Source of the DNA: Phytohabitans aurantiacus
GTDB taxonomy: Bacteria; Actinomycetota; Actinomycetes; Mycobacteriales; Micromonosporaceae
Reading direction: 5' to 3'
DNA length: 64,000 nt
Assembly: GCF_027923225.1 (NCBI RefSeq)
Contig: NZ_BSDI01000001.1
Location: forward strand, 411,946-475,945
The position numbers and the translations under genes were made by a program. Positions 31,630 through 39,387 of the stretch are shown one piece after another (within the stretch, counting starts at the first letter, position 1; each line of letters begins with the position of its first letter). The notes below the pieces were generated by a model that did not search any database, was not told the origin of the DNA, and saw only the letters and a list, made by a program, of their open reading frames with translations.

Positions 31630-33315
31630 TTAGATGCCGCGCGGTGCTACCGCCAGGCCGGTGAGGACGCTGCCGCGGCCGACCTTGCCGATCGCCTTCG
31701 CCTTACCGGTGTTCAGGTCGATCGAGTAGATCCGGGTGCCGCCCGACTGGGCGAGCGCGGCCAGCGCCCGGCCGTCGGCCGCGATGTCGAAACCGCCCGG
31801 CCCATCGACGTTGACCTTGAGCGGGCCGGTGACGGTCAGCGCGCCGTCGTTCGGCGGGTTCTGCACCGCGAGCGCGTCGATCCCGCTGTCGATGTCGTAC
31901 AGCGTGGTGGCGGTGGTGCCGACCCGGTTCTCGGTGTACGCCGCGTGTGCGACCCTCGGCTGCCGGCCGTCCGCGTACGCCAGCGGCTTGTCGACCGAGG
32001 CCACGGCGCCGGTGTCCGGTACCAGTCGCAGGTTCTGGCCGGTACTGGTGACCACGCGCAGGCGGTCGACGACGGGGTTGACGTCGAAGCCCACGGCGGT
32101 GCCCTGGACGCTCGGCGTGAACGGCGTGCCGACGCGGGTGGCGACCGCGGTCACCGGGTTGACCACGTACACCTGGTTGGTGCTGCCGAGCGCGTAGAGC
32201 TGCCCGTTTGCCGGCCGGACGTCGATGCCGACCAGCTTCTCCCCCGCGGCCAGGCCGGTGATCGGTCGCTGCGAGCGGATCTTGAGAGTGGCCCGGTCGA
32301 AGCGCACGAGGTCGTTGCGCGCGGTCGTGGCGTACACGGTGGTGGGTGCGCCCGCCGAGGCGGTCAGCCCGACGACGCCCCGGGGCAGCTTGCCCTTGAC
32401 GGTCGCCCGGCCGGTACGCAGGTCGATCCGCACCAGGGTGCTGTCTTTCTTGCCCTTGAGCCGCACGCCCGCCACCGCGATGTAGTCCGACTCCTGGAAC
32501 GTCGCGCCCCTGGCCGCACCCACGATCTCGAAGCCGTCGAGCCCGTCGACCTCGACACCGAGCCGCCCAACCGGGAAAAGCTGACCGGTGTTCGGCGACA
32601 CGGCGGGCATGACGCCGGGCTTGGTGCCCTGCAGAACCAACTGGTCGCGCCTGCTGTCGATGTCGTACAGGGCGGTGTTCGCCGCGCCGGCAACGCTGTT
32701 CGTGTACGCCGCGCCGGTCGCCGAGCCGGACAGGTTGGTGTCGACGCCCGCCACCGCGCCGGTCGTCGGGTCGATCCGCAGGTTCTGGCCGGCGTCGCTG
32801 ACGATCCGCAGCCGGTCGACGGTCGGGTTGAAGTCGACGCCGAAGCGCTTGCCGGACAGCGCGGTCACGAATGCCTGGCCGACCGCCGTCGCGGCGCCGC
32901 TGGCCGGGTCGATCACGTAGAGCCGGCCGGTGCTGCCCACGCCGTAGAGCTGGCCGTTCGCCGGGCGGGTGTCGATGCCCACGAGCCGCTCGCCGGCCGC
33001 CAGCCCGGTGACCTTCACGTTGAGCAGTTGCCGACCAGTGCCGAACTTGTCGAACCGGTACAGGCGGCCGCCCTCGGTCAGCACGAACAGGTCGTCGCGG
33101 TCGCCGTACCCGTCGGTGCGCGCCGAGGACACGTTCGTCACCTCGGACGACTCCGACTCGGACGAAGACTCCGACGAAGACTCGGACGAACCGGAGAACC
33201 ACATGCCGGCCGGCACCATCCCGGTGGCGAAGGCGACCAGTGCCAGCCCGGTCACGCCGCCGGTCAGCGCGGTCGCCAGAACCGACGCCCGCCGTGCCGT
33301 CTTCTTCGAACCCAT
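31630..33315 (-). CDS. Exported DUF4394 protein with two propeller-like repeats
   Basis: A 561-residue protein. A basic start (MGSKKTARRA) and a hydrophobic segment at about 15-40 act as a signal or anchor. A Ser/Glu linker (SSESSSESSSESESSEV) follows, then two tandem DUF4394 modules, each opening with a GRLYRFDKF-type strand and containing GIDTRPANGQLYGVGSTGRL / GIDVRPANGQLYALGSTNQV, DFNPTVDRLRIVSDAGQNLR / DVNPVVDRLRVVTSTGQNLR and TALYDIDS. The fold is probably a beta-propeller outside the membrane. Its role is unknown. Confidence 0.78.
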   Translation of the reverse strand: MGSKKTARRASVLATALTGGVTGLALVAFATGMVPAGMWFSGSSESSSESSSESESSEVTNVSSARTDGYGDRDDLFVLTEGGRLYRFDKFGTGRQLLNVKVTGLAAGERLVGIDTRPANGQLYGVGSTGRLYVIDPASGAATAVGQAFVTALSGKRFGVDFNPTVDRLRIVSDAGQNLRIDPTTGAVAGVDTNLSGSATGAAYTNSVAGAANTALYDIDSRRDQLVLQGTKPGVMPAVSPNTGQLFPVGRLGVEVDGLDGFEIVGAARGATFQESDYIAVAGVRLKGKKDSTLVRIDLRTGRATVKGKLPRGVVGLTASAGAPTTVYATTARNDLVRFDRATLKIRSQRPITGLAAGEKLVGIDVRPANGQLYALGSTNQVYVVNPVTAVATRVGTPFTPSVQGTAVGFDVNPVVDRLRVVTSTGQNLRLVPDTGAVASVDKPLAYADGRQPRVAHAAYTENRVGTTATTLYDIDSGIDALAVQNPPNDGALTVTGPLKVNVDGPGGFDIAADGRALAALAQSGGTRIYSIDLNTGKAKAIGKVGRGSVLTGLAVAPRGI

Positions 33316-33438
33316 GGGGCTCCTCCCTCAGTTTCTCCGGCCCGCTGGCCGGCTCTGACAGGGCTTCGAAGGCCGCCTGCCGAGCGATGGGTGGCCGGCT
33401 TAGCTGTGGCACGAATTGGGGAGAGAGAGGATGGAGGC

Positions 33439-34263
33439 ATGGGACGGGCCTCGGATCGCCGCACGGTGGTGCGGATCGACGGCGGCGGGTCGACGTCGAC
33501 CCGCCGCACTGACACGCTCGCAGCAGAGGAGCCGCTGGAGATCCGGGTGCGGCCGAAGCCGCTGGCGGTGACCATGCGGACTCCGGGCGACGACCTGGAT
33601 CTCGCGATCGGCTTCCTGCTCACCGAGGGCATCATCGGCGGCGCCGACGACGTGGTGACCGCCCAGCTGTGCGCCGGCGCCGAGACGCCGAACACGTACA
33701 ACGTGGTCGACGTCGTGCTGGCCGCTGACGTGCCGCCACCCGCGACCGACCCGACGCGGAACTTCTACACCACCAGCTCCTGCGGCGTGTGCGGCAAGGC
33801 GAGCATCGACGCGGTGCGCACCCGGTCGCGGTTCGACGTCGCCGACGACCCGGTCACGGTGGCCGCCGGTGTGCTGGCTGGGCTGCCCGACCGCCTGCGT
33901 GCCGCACAGCGGGTCTTCGACCGCACCGGCGGGCTGCACGCCGCCGGCCTCTTCACAGCCGGCGGCGACCTGGTGGCGATCCGCGAAGACGTGGGCCGCC
34001 ACAACGCCGTCGACAAGGTCATCGGCTGGGCGGTGCGGGAGCGGCGCCTGCCGCTGGCCGGCCATCTGCTGCTGGTTTCCGGGCGAGCCAGTTTCGAGCT
34101 GACCCAGAAGGCATGGATGGCCGGCCTGCCGATACTGGCCGCCGTATCGGCTCCCAGCACGCTCGCCGCCGACCTGGCCGCCGAGGCCGGCATGACCCTC
34201 GTCGGCTTTCTGCGCGGCGCGACCATGAACGTGTACTCCCGCGCGGAACGGGTCAAGCCCTAG
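33439..34263 (+). CDS. fdhD: Formate dehydrogenase accessory sulfurtransferase
   Basis: A 274-residue FdhD, which passes sulfur from a cysteine desulfurase to the molybdenum cofactor of formate-dehydrogenase-type enzymes. It has EEPLEIRVRPKPLAVTMRTP, DLAIGFLLTEGII, the CxxC loop SSCGVCGKAS with Cys115 and Cys118, EDVGRHNAVDKVIGWA and LLVSGRASFELTQKAWMAG. The ATG at 33439 follows GAGAGAGG by eight bases. The likely client is the FdhF/YdeP enzyme at 26.7 kb. The 3' end overlaps the convergent DUF4192 gene by 11 bases. Confidence 0.95.
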   Translation: MGRASDRRTVVRIDGGGSTSTRRTDTLAAEEPLEIRVRPKPLAVTMRTPGDDLDLAIGFLLTEGIIGGADDVVTAQLCAGAETPNTYNVVDVVLAADVPPPATDPTRNFYTTSSCGVCGKASIDAVRTRSRFDVADDPVTVAAGVLAGLPDRLRAAQRVFDRTGGLHAAGLFTAGGDLVAIREDVGRHNAVDKVIGWAVRERRLPLAGHLLLVSGRASFELTQKAWMAGLPILAAVSAPSTLAADLAAEAGMTLVGFLRGATMNVYSRAERVKP

Positions 34264-35332
34264 CTCGGCGAGGTGCCCTGGGTCGCCAGGCGCCCGCCCG
34301 GGTCTGCTCAGGCACCGGGTACTGATCGAGGGTGGACGGCGGGATGGCGCGCTGCAGCACGTCGCGCATGAGCAGCGCCATCGCGTACGCCGGGTCGGCG
34401 GCGAGCGCCCGATCGATGCCGGCGTGCGCGAGCGCGCCCTGGCCGGAGCGCCACGCGGCGTAGGCGAGCAGGCTCGCTGGCCCGGCCACGAGCTCTTCCT
34501 CGGCGCGCCGCACCACGTCGGCCCAGAGGTCGACGAACCAGTCTTCGTGCCCGGTGTGCTCCCACGCGTAGTCGCGCACCGGCAGGTGCACGAGCAGCAC
34601 CGTCAGCCAGGCCACCTCGTCGTCGGTCAGCTGGCCACCCTCTCGGTGCCGGGCCACCGCCGCGCGGACCGCCGCCGCGCCCGCGTCTCGCACCGCCCGG
34701 CCGCCGAGCACGTCACCGGGAGCGACCGCGCCCAGCATCTCGGCGAGCCGGGCGTCGGCGCGCTCGGTGGCCTGCCGCATCGACTCGCGGGCGAGGTGCG
34801 ACACCGGCTCGATCCGCCGCACCAGCGCCTGCCGGTCGGGGAGCGCCACCTGGCCGGACAGCGTGGCGGCGACCGCGATGTCGCTGCTGGCCACGTCGTA
34901 CGGCACGCCGTCGGGCGGGCAGCACTCGGGATTGGCGCACAGGTACGACCAGTACCGGTCATCGGACACGCGCAGTGCCTCGATCAGGGTCAAGCCGTGC
35001 TCTTCGAGCGCGGCGCTGGTCTCCTTCACGGGCCCGTCGACCAGGTCGGCGGGCCCGTATCCGAGCACGGCCACCGCCTCGACGTCCTGCCGGAGGACCA
35101 CAGCGGTGTAGTAGTCGACGGAACCGGGCGGCGCGTCGAGGTCACCGCGTGCGGCGAACTCGATCCGCTGGTCGCGCATGCCCACCACGACCATGCTCTC
35201 GGTCGGGTGGAAGCCCAGCAGGTAGGGAATGGCGGCGATCATGTCGGCGGGGGAACGAAGCGACATCGTGGGCGTCATGCGAGGCAGCCTGGCCGCCACC
35301 GACAGGTGATCGGTAGGGCCTGTGGACGACAC
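34253..35332 (-). CDS. DUF4192 family protein
   Basis: A 359-residue cytosolic protein of the actinobacterial DUF4192 family. It has the family opening SLRSPADMIAAIPYLLGFHP and ESMVVVGMRDQRIEFAARGD, then VLGYGPADLVDGPV, a DDRYWSYLCANPECCPPDG cysteine segment and a helical C-terminal half ending in an Arg/Ala-rich tail. Its function is unknown. A GTG at 35332 and an ATG at 35278 are both possible; family proteins often begin close to the SPAD motif, so the shorter form may be right. A perfect TTATCCACA lies just upstream. Confidence 0.75.
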   Translation of the reverse strand: MSSTGPTDHLSVAARLPRMTPTMSLRSPADMIAAIPYLLGFHPTESMVVVGMRDQRIEFAARGDLDAPPGSVDYYTAVVLRQDVEAVAVLGYGPADLVDGPVKETSAALEEHGLTLIEALRVSDDRYWSYLCANPECCPPDGVPYDVASSDIAVAATLSGQVALPDRQALVRRIEPVSHLARESMRQATERADARLAEMLGAVAPGDVLGGRAVRDAGAAAVRAAVARHREGGQLTDDEVAWLTVLLVHLPVRDYAWEHTGHEDWFVDLWADVVRRAEEELVAGPASLLAYAAWRSGQGALAHAGIDRALAADPAYAMALLMRDVLQRAIPPSTLDQYPVPEQTRAGAWRPRAPRRARA

Positions 35333-35368
35333 GCGGGTTATCCACAGGCACGCTCCGTATTGCTCCTG

Positions 35369-35875
35369 CTAGGAGCGGAATCGGAGTTGGTGGATGTCCA
35401 ATCCGTCCTGCCGTTCCGGTTCTCGCTTGCCGAGGTCGAGCGTCAGCTCCAGGGCGGAGAGCACGTCGAAACCGGCCGCGTGCAGGCTGCGGATCGCGTC
35501 GACGTTGCGCGACTCCGGCGAGATCGTCAGGGACGCCAGCCCCCGCTTGCGGCCCTCGGTGGCCACGTGGTCGAGCAGAGCCCGGCCGATGCCCTGGCCA
35601 CGACGCGCCTCCGTCACGACGACGGGTTCGACCTCACCCGACCGGCCCTTCATGATCAGCCCGACGAGACCGACGACACCGTCTTCGGGATGGTCGGCGA
35701 CCCACACACCGGAAAGGTCGAGCCGGGTCAGGTACTCCTCGAACTCGGCACCCGGGTCGGCGCCGCCGAAGCGCGGGTCGTCGTAGAGCTGCCGGTGTTG
35801 CGCGGCCAACTCCACCCAGAGCCGGCGCCCGGCGCTGTGGTCGTTCGGCCGGTATGACCTGATCGTCACCGCCAT
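35369..35875 (-). CDS. GNAT family N-acetyltransferase
   Basis: A 168-residue GNAT protein. The acetyl-CoA pyrophosphate loop is RRGQGIGRALLDHVA near residue 93, after the beta-4 strand GEVEPVVVTE, and the closing helix is NVDAIRSLHAAGFDVLSALE. The acceptor is unknown. The start may be the ATG at 35875 (AVTIRSYRPNDH) or one 12 bases upstream at 35887. It lies in the short gap between the DUF4192 gene and a divergent kinase-like gene. Confidence 0.8.
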   Translation of the reverse strand: MAVTIRSYRPNDHSAGRRLWVELAAQHRQLYDDPRFGGADPGAEFEEYLTRLDLSGVWVADHPEDGVVGLVGLIMKGRSGEVEPVVVTEARRGQGIGRALLDHVATEGRKRGLASLTISPESRNVDAIRSLHAAGFDVLSALELTLDLGKREPERQDGLDIHQLRFRS

Positions 35876-35933
35876 GACGTAATGCATACCCCTGTTCTGC
35901 CTGCGGCGACACCCACTTGGTTAGGTTGCCTCA

Positions 35934-36812
35934 ATGGACCTGGCGTACATACGGGCTCATCCGCAGCACCTCCCCACCTTCCTGACCCACCAGCGGATAA
36001 GGGAGACGCCCGTCACCGGGGGCAGCATCTGCACCGCCTCCCGGCTCACCCTCGACGACGGCAACTCGCTGTTCACCAAGGCGTGGCGGGGCACGGAGCC
36101 GGTGCCCGCTGGGTTTTTCGAAGCCGAGGCCGCTGGCCTGCGCTGGCTGCGTGCGGCCGGCGGAGTCCCGGTCCCTGAGGTTGTGGTCGCGCTGCCCGAC
36201 CTGCTCGCGCTGGAGTGGATCGACCCCGGCGAGCCGTCGCCCGCGGCGGCCGAGCACTTTGGACGCGAGCTGGCCGCGACGCACCGCGCGGGGGCGGAGG
36301 CGTTCGGCGCGCGGTGGCCGGGCTTCATCGGCTCGCTCCCCGCGGGCAACGACCCGGATCGTGGCCCGTGGCCGCGGTGGTTCGCCGCTCACCGGCTGAC
36401 GCCTTACCTGCGCATGTCGGCGGACCGGGACGCGCTGGGCCCGGCAGAGGTCGCGGCGGTGGAGGGGGTGATCGCCCGCATCGACGGGTACGGCGGCGCC
36501 GAGCCACCCGCCCGGATCCACGGTGACCTGTGGCCCGGAAACGTGCTGTGGGGCGCGAGCGGGCGGGCCTGGCTGGTGGATCCCGCGGCCCACGGCGGCC
36601 ATCGCGAGACCGACCTGGCACAGCTCGCGCTCTTCGGCGGCGCCCCGCACCTTGAGCGCATCCTCGCCGCGTACAACGAGGCGTGGCCGCTCGCGGAGGG
36701 CTGGCGGGATCGGATACCACTGCACCAATTACACCTTTTGCTGGTACATACCGCGTTGTTCGGCGCCGCGTACCGAAGCGCGGTACGCACAACGGCCCGT
36801 GCGCTGTTGTAG
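35934..36812 (+). CDS. Fructosamine-kinase-like phosphotransferase
   Basis: A 292-residue protein with the FN3K/APH kinase fold. It has TGGSICTASRLTLDDGNSLF with the ATP-binding strands, the catalytic loop ARIHGDLWPGNVLW near residue 198, and VDPAAHGGHRETDLAQLALF with the metal-binding Asp. Bacterial members phosphorylate protein-bound fructosamines or ribulosamines, which triggers deglycation. The assignment is by motif; another small-molecule kinase role is possible. moaA begins 24 bases after the stop. Confidence 0.82.
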   Translation: MDLAYIRAHPQHLPTFLTHQRIRETPVTGGSICTASRLTLDDGNSLFTKAWRGTEPVPAGFFEAEAAGLRWLRAAGGVPVPEVVVALPDLLALEWIDPGEPSPAAAEHFGRELAATHRAGAEAFGARWPGFIGSLPAGNDPDRGPWPRWFAAHRLTPYLRMSADRDALGPAEVAAVEGVIARIDGYGGAEPPARIHGDLWPGNVLWGASGRAWLVDPAAHGGHRETDLAQLALFGGAPHLERILAAYNEAWPLAEGWRDRIPLHQLHLLLVHTALFGAAYRSAVRTTARALL

Positions 36813-36836
36813 GCGCTGGCGGGGTACCGTCGAGAG

Positions 36837-37853
36837 GTGACGTCCGCAGGGCTCGTTGATCGATACGGGCGGGTGGCGACCGACCTGCGGGTCTCGCTGA
36901 CCGACCGGTGCAACCTGCGCTGCTCGTACTGCATGCCACCCGAGGGCCTGCCCTGGCTGCCCAACTCCGAGGTGCTCACCGACGACGAGGTGATCCGGCT
37001 CGTGCGGGTGGCCGTCGAGCGGCTCGGGGTACGCGAGGTGCGCTTCACCGGTGGCGAGCCGCTGATCCGCCCCGGCCTTACCAAGATCGTCGCGGCGAGC
37101 GCCGAGCTGGCGCCCCGGCCACAGCTGTCGCTGACCACCAACGGCATCGGCCTGGAGCGCCTCGCCCGGCCGCTGCGCGAGGCCGGGCTGGACAGGGTCA
37201 ACATCTCGCTGGACACGCTCGACAGTGAGCGGTTCGAGCGGCTGACGCACCGGCGCCGCCACCACGACGTACTGGCCGGACTGACCGCCGCCGTGGCCGC
37301 CGGCCTGACCCCCGTGAAGATCAATTCTGTGCTGCTGCGCAGCATCAACGACGACGAGGCGCCGGCGCTGCTCCGGTTCGCCCTGGCACACGGCTACGAG
37401 CTGCGGTTCATCGAGCAGATGCCGCTCGACGCCCAGCACGCCTGGGATCGCGCCACGATGATCACCGCCGCGGAGATCCTTGCCGCGCTCCAGGCCGAGT
37501 TCACGCTCCTGCCCGACCCGGCCAAGCGTGGCGGGGCGCCCGCCGAGACGTGGCTCGTCGACGGCGCGAGCGGCCTCGACGGGCGGCCGGCCAAGGTGGG
37601 CGTCATCGGCAGCGTCACCCGGCCCTTCTGCGGCGACTGCGACCGCACCCGCCTGACCGCCGACGGCCAGGTGCGCAACTGCCTCTTCGCGACCGACGAG
37701 TCCGACCTGCGGAGTGCCTTACGCGGTGGAGCCGACGACGACGAGATCGCCCGGCGGTGGCGGGCCGCGATGTGGGGCAAGCGCGCCGGCCACGGCATCG
37801 ACGACGCGAAGTTTCTCCAGCCGGCCCGGCCCATGTCCGCGATCGGCGGCTGA
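36837..37853 (+). CDS. moaA: GTP 3',8-cyclase (radical SAM)
   Basis: A 338-residue MoaA, which catalyses the first step of molybdopterin synthesis, the radical rearrangement of GTP to 3',8-cyclo-GTP. The N-terminal iron-sulfur cluster is bound by Cys25, Cys29 and Cys32 (CNLRCSYC). TGGEPLIRPGL and TTNGIGLERLA are typical. The C-terminal cluster is in PFCGDCDRTRLTADGQVRNC. The last residues (HGIDDAKFLQPARPMSAIGG) include the conserved double-glycine tail. A GTG start lies 6 bases after TACCGT. moaD follows 2 bases downstream. Confidence 0.95.
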   Translation: MTSAGLVDRYGRVATDLRVSLTDRCNLRCSYCMPPEGLPWLPNSEVLTDDEVIRLVRVAVERLGVREVRFTGGEPLIRPGLTKIVAASAELAPRPQLSLTTNGIGLERLARPLREAGLDRVNISLDTLDSERFERLTHRRRHHDVLAGLTAAVAAGLTPVKINSVLLRSINDDEAPALLRFALAHGYELRFIEQMPLDAQHAWDRATMITAAEILAALQAEFTLLPDPAKRGGAPAETWLVDGASGLDGRPAKVGVIGSVTRPFCGDCDRTRLTADGQVRNCLFATDESDLRSALRGGADDDEIARRWRAAMWGKRAGHGIDDAKFLQPARPMSAIGG

Positions 37854-37855
37854 CC

Positions 37856-38098
37856 ATGATCACCGTGCGGTACTTCGCTGGCGCGCGCGCCGCCGCGGGA
37901 ACGGACCACGACGCGGCACCAGCCGGATTCTCGCTCGACCAGCTGGCCGTCGAGCTGACGAGCCGGCGCGGCGAACGGCTGGGCACCGTTCTCAAGGCGG
38001 CCAGTTTCCTCGTCGACGGAGTCGCCTGTCATGATCGCAGCGAAGCGCTGCCTGACGGGGTGACGGTGGATGTGCTGCCCCCATTCGCTGGGGGGTAA
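37856..38098 (+). CDS. moaD: Molybdopterin synthase small subunit (MoaD/ThiS family)
   Basis: An 80-residue ubiquitin-fold sulfur carrier. MITVRYFAGARAAAGTD opens the fold and the chain ends PPFAGG, the Gly-Gly terminus that becomes a thiocarboxylate. It would pair with MoaE, encoded 17 kb away, to convert precursor Z to molybdopterin. The start is 2 bases after the moaA stop, so the two are one operon. A ThiS role is less likely given the neighbour. Confidence 0.88.
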   Translation: MITVRYFAGARAAAGTDHDAAPAGFSLDQLAVELTSRRGERLGTVLKAASFLVDGVACHDRSEALPDGVTVDVLPPFAGG

Positions 38099-38101
38099 AA
38101 G

Positions 38102-39337
38102 TTGATCGTGGGCTTCCTGGTCTTCGCCGTCGTCGTCCTGGGCCTGATCCACCTGTACCTCTGGAAGCGCCTGGTTCGCGACACCACGCGCCCGGGCCCG
38201 TGGCGGCGCGCCGGTGGCATCGCCGCGATCGTGCTCCCCGTGCTGGTCGCCGCCACTCTCGTCGGCACCCGGGTGGGCGTGTGGTGGCTCGCGTGGCCGG
38301 GATACCTGTGGCTGGCGCTGATGTTCTACCTGCTGGTCACGCTCGTCCTCCTAGAGATCCCGATGCTGGCGGCCAAGATCTGGCTGCGGGTGCGGCGGCG
38401 CCGTGCCGCCGCGGCACCAGCACCGGAGCGCGTGGAGGTGGGCGCGGCCGTGGGCGGTCCGCCCGCCGAGCCGCCCGCGTCCGAAACCCCGGCACCCGCG
38501 CCAGAGGATCACGACAACAGCCGCCGGTTGCTGCTCGCGCGCGGGGCCGCGATCTTCGCCGGCCTCACCGCCGCGAGCGTCACCGGGTACGGCGTTCGCA
38601 GCGCGCTCGGTCCGCCGCAGATCGACCGGGTGCGCGTACCGCTCGCGAAGCTCCCCCGCTCCATGGACGGCACCCGGATCGCCCTCGTGTCCGACATCCA
38701 CCTTGGACCGCTGCGCGGCCTCAGCCACACCCAGCGGATCGTCTCCATGATCAACGACATGGACGCCGACGTGGTGGCGGTGGTCGGCGACCTGGTCGAC
38801 GGCACCGTCGAGGAGCTGGGCGCCGCCGCCGCGCCGCTGCGCGACCTGCGCTCCCGCCGAGGCAGCTTCTTCGTGACGGGCAACCACGAATACTTCTCGG
38901 GATACGAGCCGTGGCTCGACGAGCTGACCGCTCTTGGCGTCCGCCCGCTCCGCAACGAGCGGCTGGAGATCGATGGCCTCGACCTGGCCGGCGTCAACGA
39001 CGTCACCGGTGAAGACTTCGACGACGGGCCGGACTTCGCCAAGACCTTCGGCGGCCGCGACTCCAGCCGGCCGGTCGTGCTGCTCGCCCACCAGCCGGTA
39101 CAGGTGCACGAGGCGGCCAAGCACGGCGTCGACCTGCAACTGTCCGGGCACACCCACGGCGGCCAGATGGTGCCGTTCCACCTGCTCGTCGCGCTGGAGC
39201 AGCCGGTCGTCAACGGTCTCGCCACCATCGACGGCACCCAGGTGTACGTGACCAACGGCGCCGGATTCTGGGGGCCACCCGTCCGTGTGGGCGCACCACC
39301 CCAGGTCACCCTGGTAGAACTCACCGCTGTCGGCTGA
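38102..39337 (+). CDS. Membrane-anchored metallophosphoesterase
   Basis: A 411-residue protein. The N-terminal ~100 residues hold three or four membrane segments (FLVFAVVVLGLIHLYLW, IAAIVLPVLVAATLVGT, LWLALMFYLLVTLVLLEI). A Pro-rich linker and another hydrophobic stretch near 145 follow. The calcineurin-like phosphoesterase domain has SDIHLGPLRG, GDLVDGT, TGNHEYFSG, LAHQPVQ and SGHTHGGQMVPFH, the five metal-binding blocks of the YkuE type. It begins with TTG or GTG (38102 or 38108), right after moaD behind a GGGGGG run. The substrate may be a phospholipid or isoprenoid phosphate (inference from relatives). Confidence 0.85.
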   Translation: MIVGFLVFAVVVLGLIHLYLWKRLVRDTTRPGPWRRAGGIAAIVLPVLVAATLVGTRVGVWWLAWPGYLWLALMFYLLVTLVLLEIPMLAAKIWLRVRRRRAAAAPAPERVEVGAAVGGPPAEPPASETPAPAPEDHDNSRRLLLARGAAIFAGLTAASVTGYGVRSALGPPQIDRVRVPLAKLPRSMDGTRIALVSDIHLGPLRGLSHTQRIVSMINDMDADVVAVVGDLVDGTVEELGAAAAPLRDLRSRRGSFFVTGNHEYFSGYEPWLDELTALGVRPLRNERLEIDGLDLAGVNDVTGEDFDDGPDFAKTFGGRDSSRPVVLLAHQPVQVHEAAKHGVDLQLSGHTHGGQMVPFHLLVALEQPVVNGLATIDGTQVYVTNGAGFWGPPVRVGAPPQVTLVELTAVG

Positions 39338-39387
39338 GCGTCATTGGTCACGCTAGAGCGTGGCGCCGCGCGCGGACAGTGGAGCGC

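Noticed and set aside
30988..33438. A very long forward open frame running upstream of fdhD
   Set aside because: It lies antisense to the DUF4394 and mobA genes, is Arg/Asp/Gly-rich without family motifs, and exists because G+C-rich third positions remove stops. Only 33439-34263 is fdhD.
35338..35346. Perfect DnaA-box-like TTATCCACA
   Set aside because: A single isolated box with no AT-rich unwinding region and no dnaA or dnaN nearby; chance occurrence is likely, so it is not an origin.
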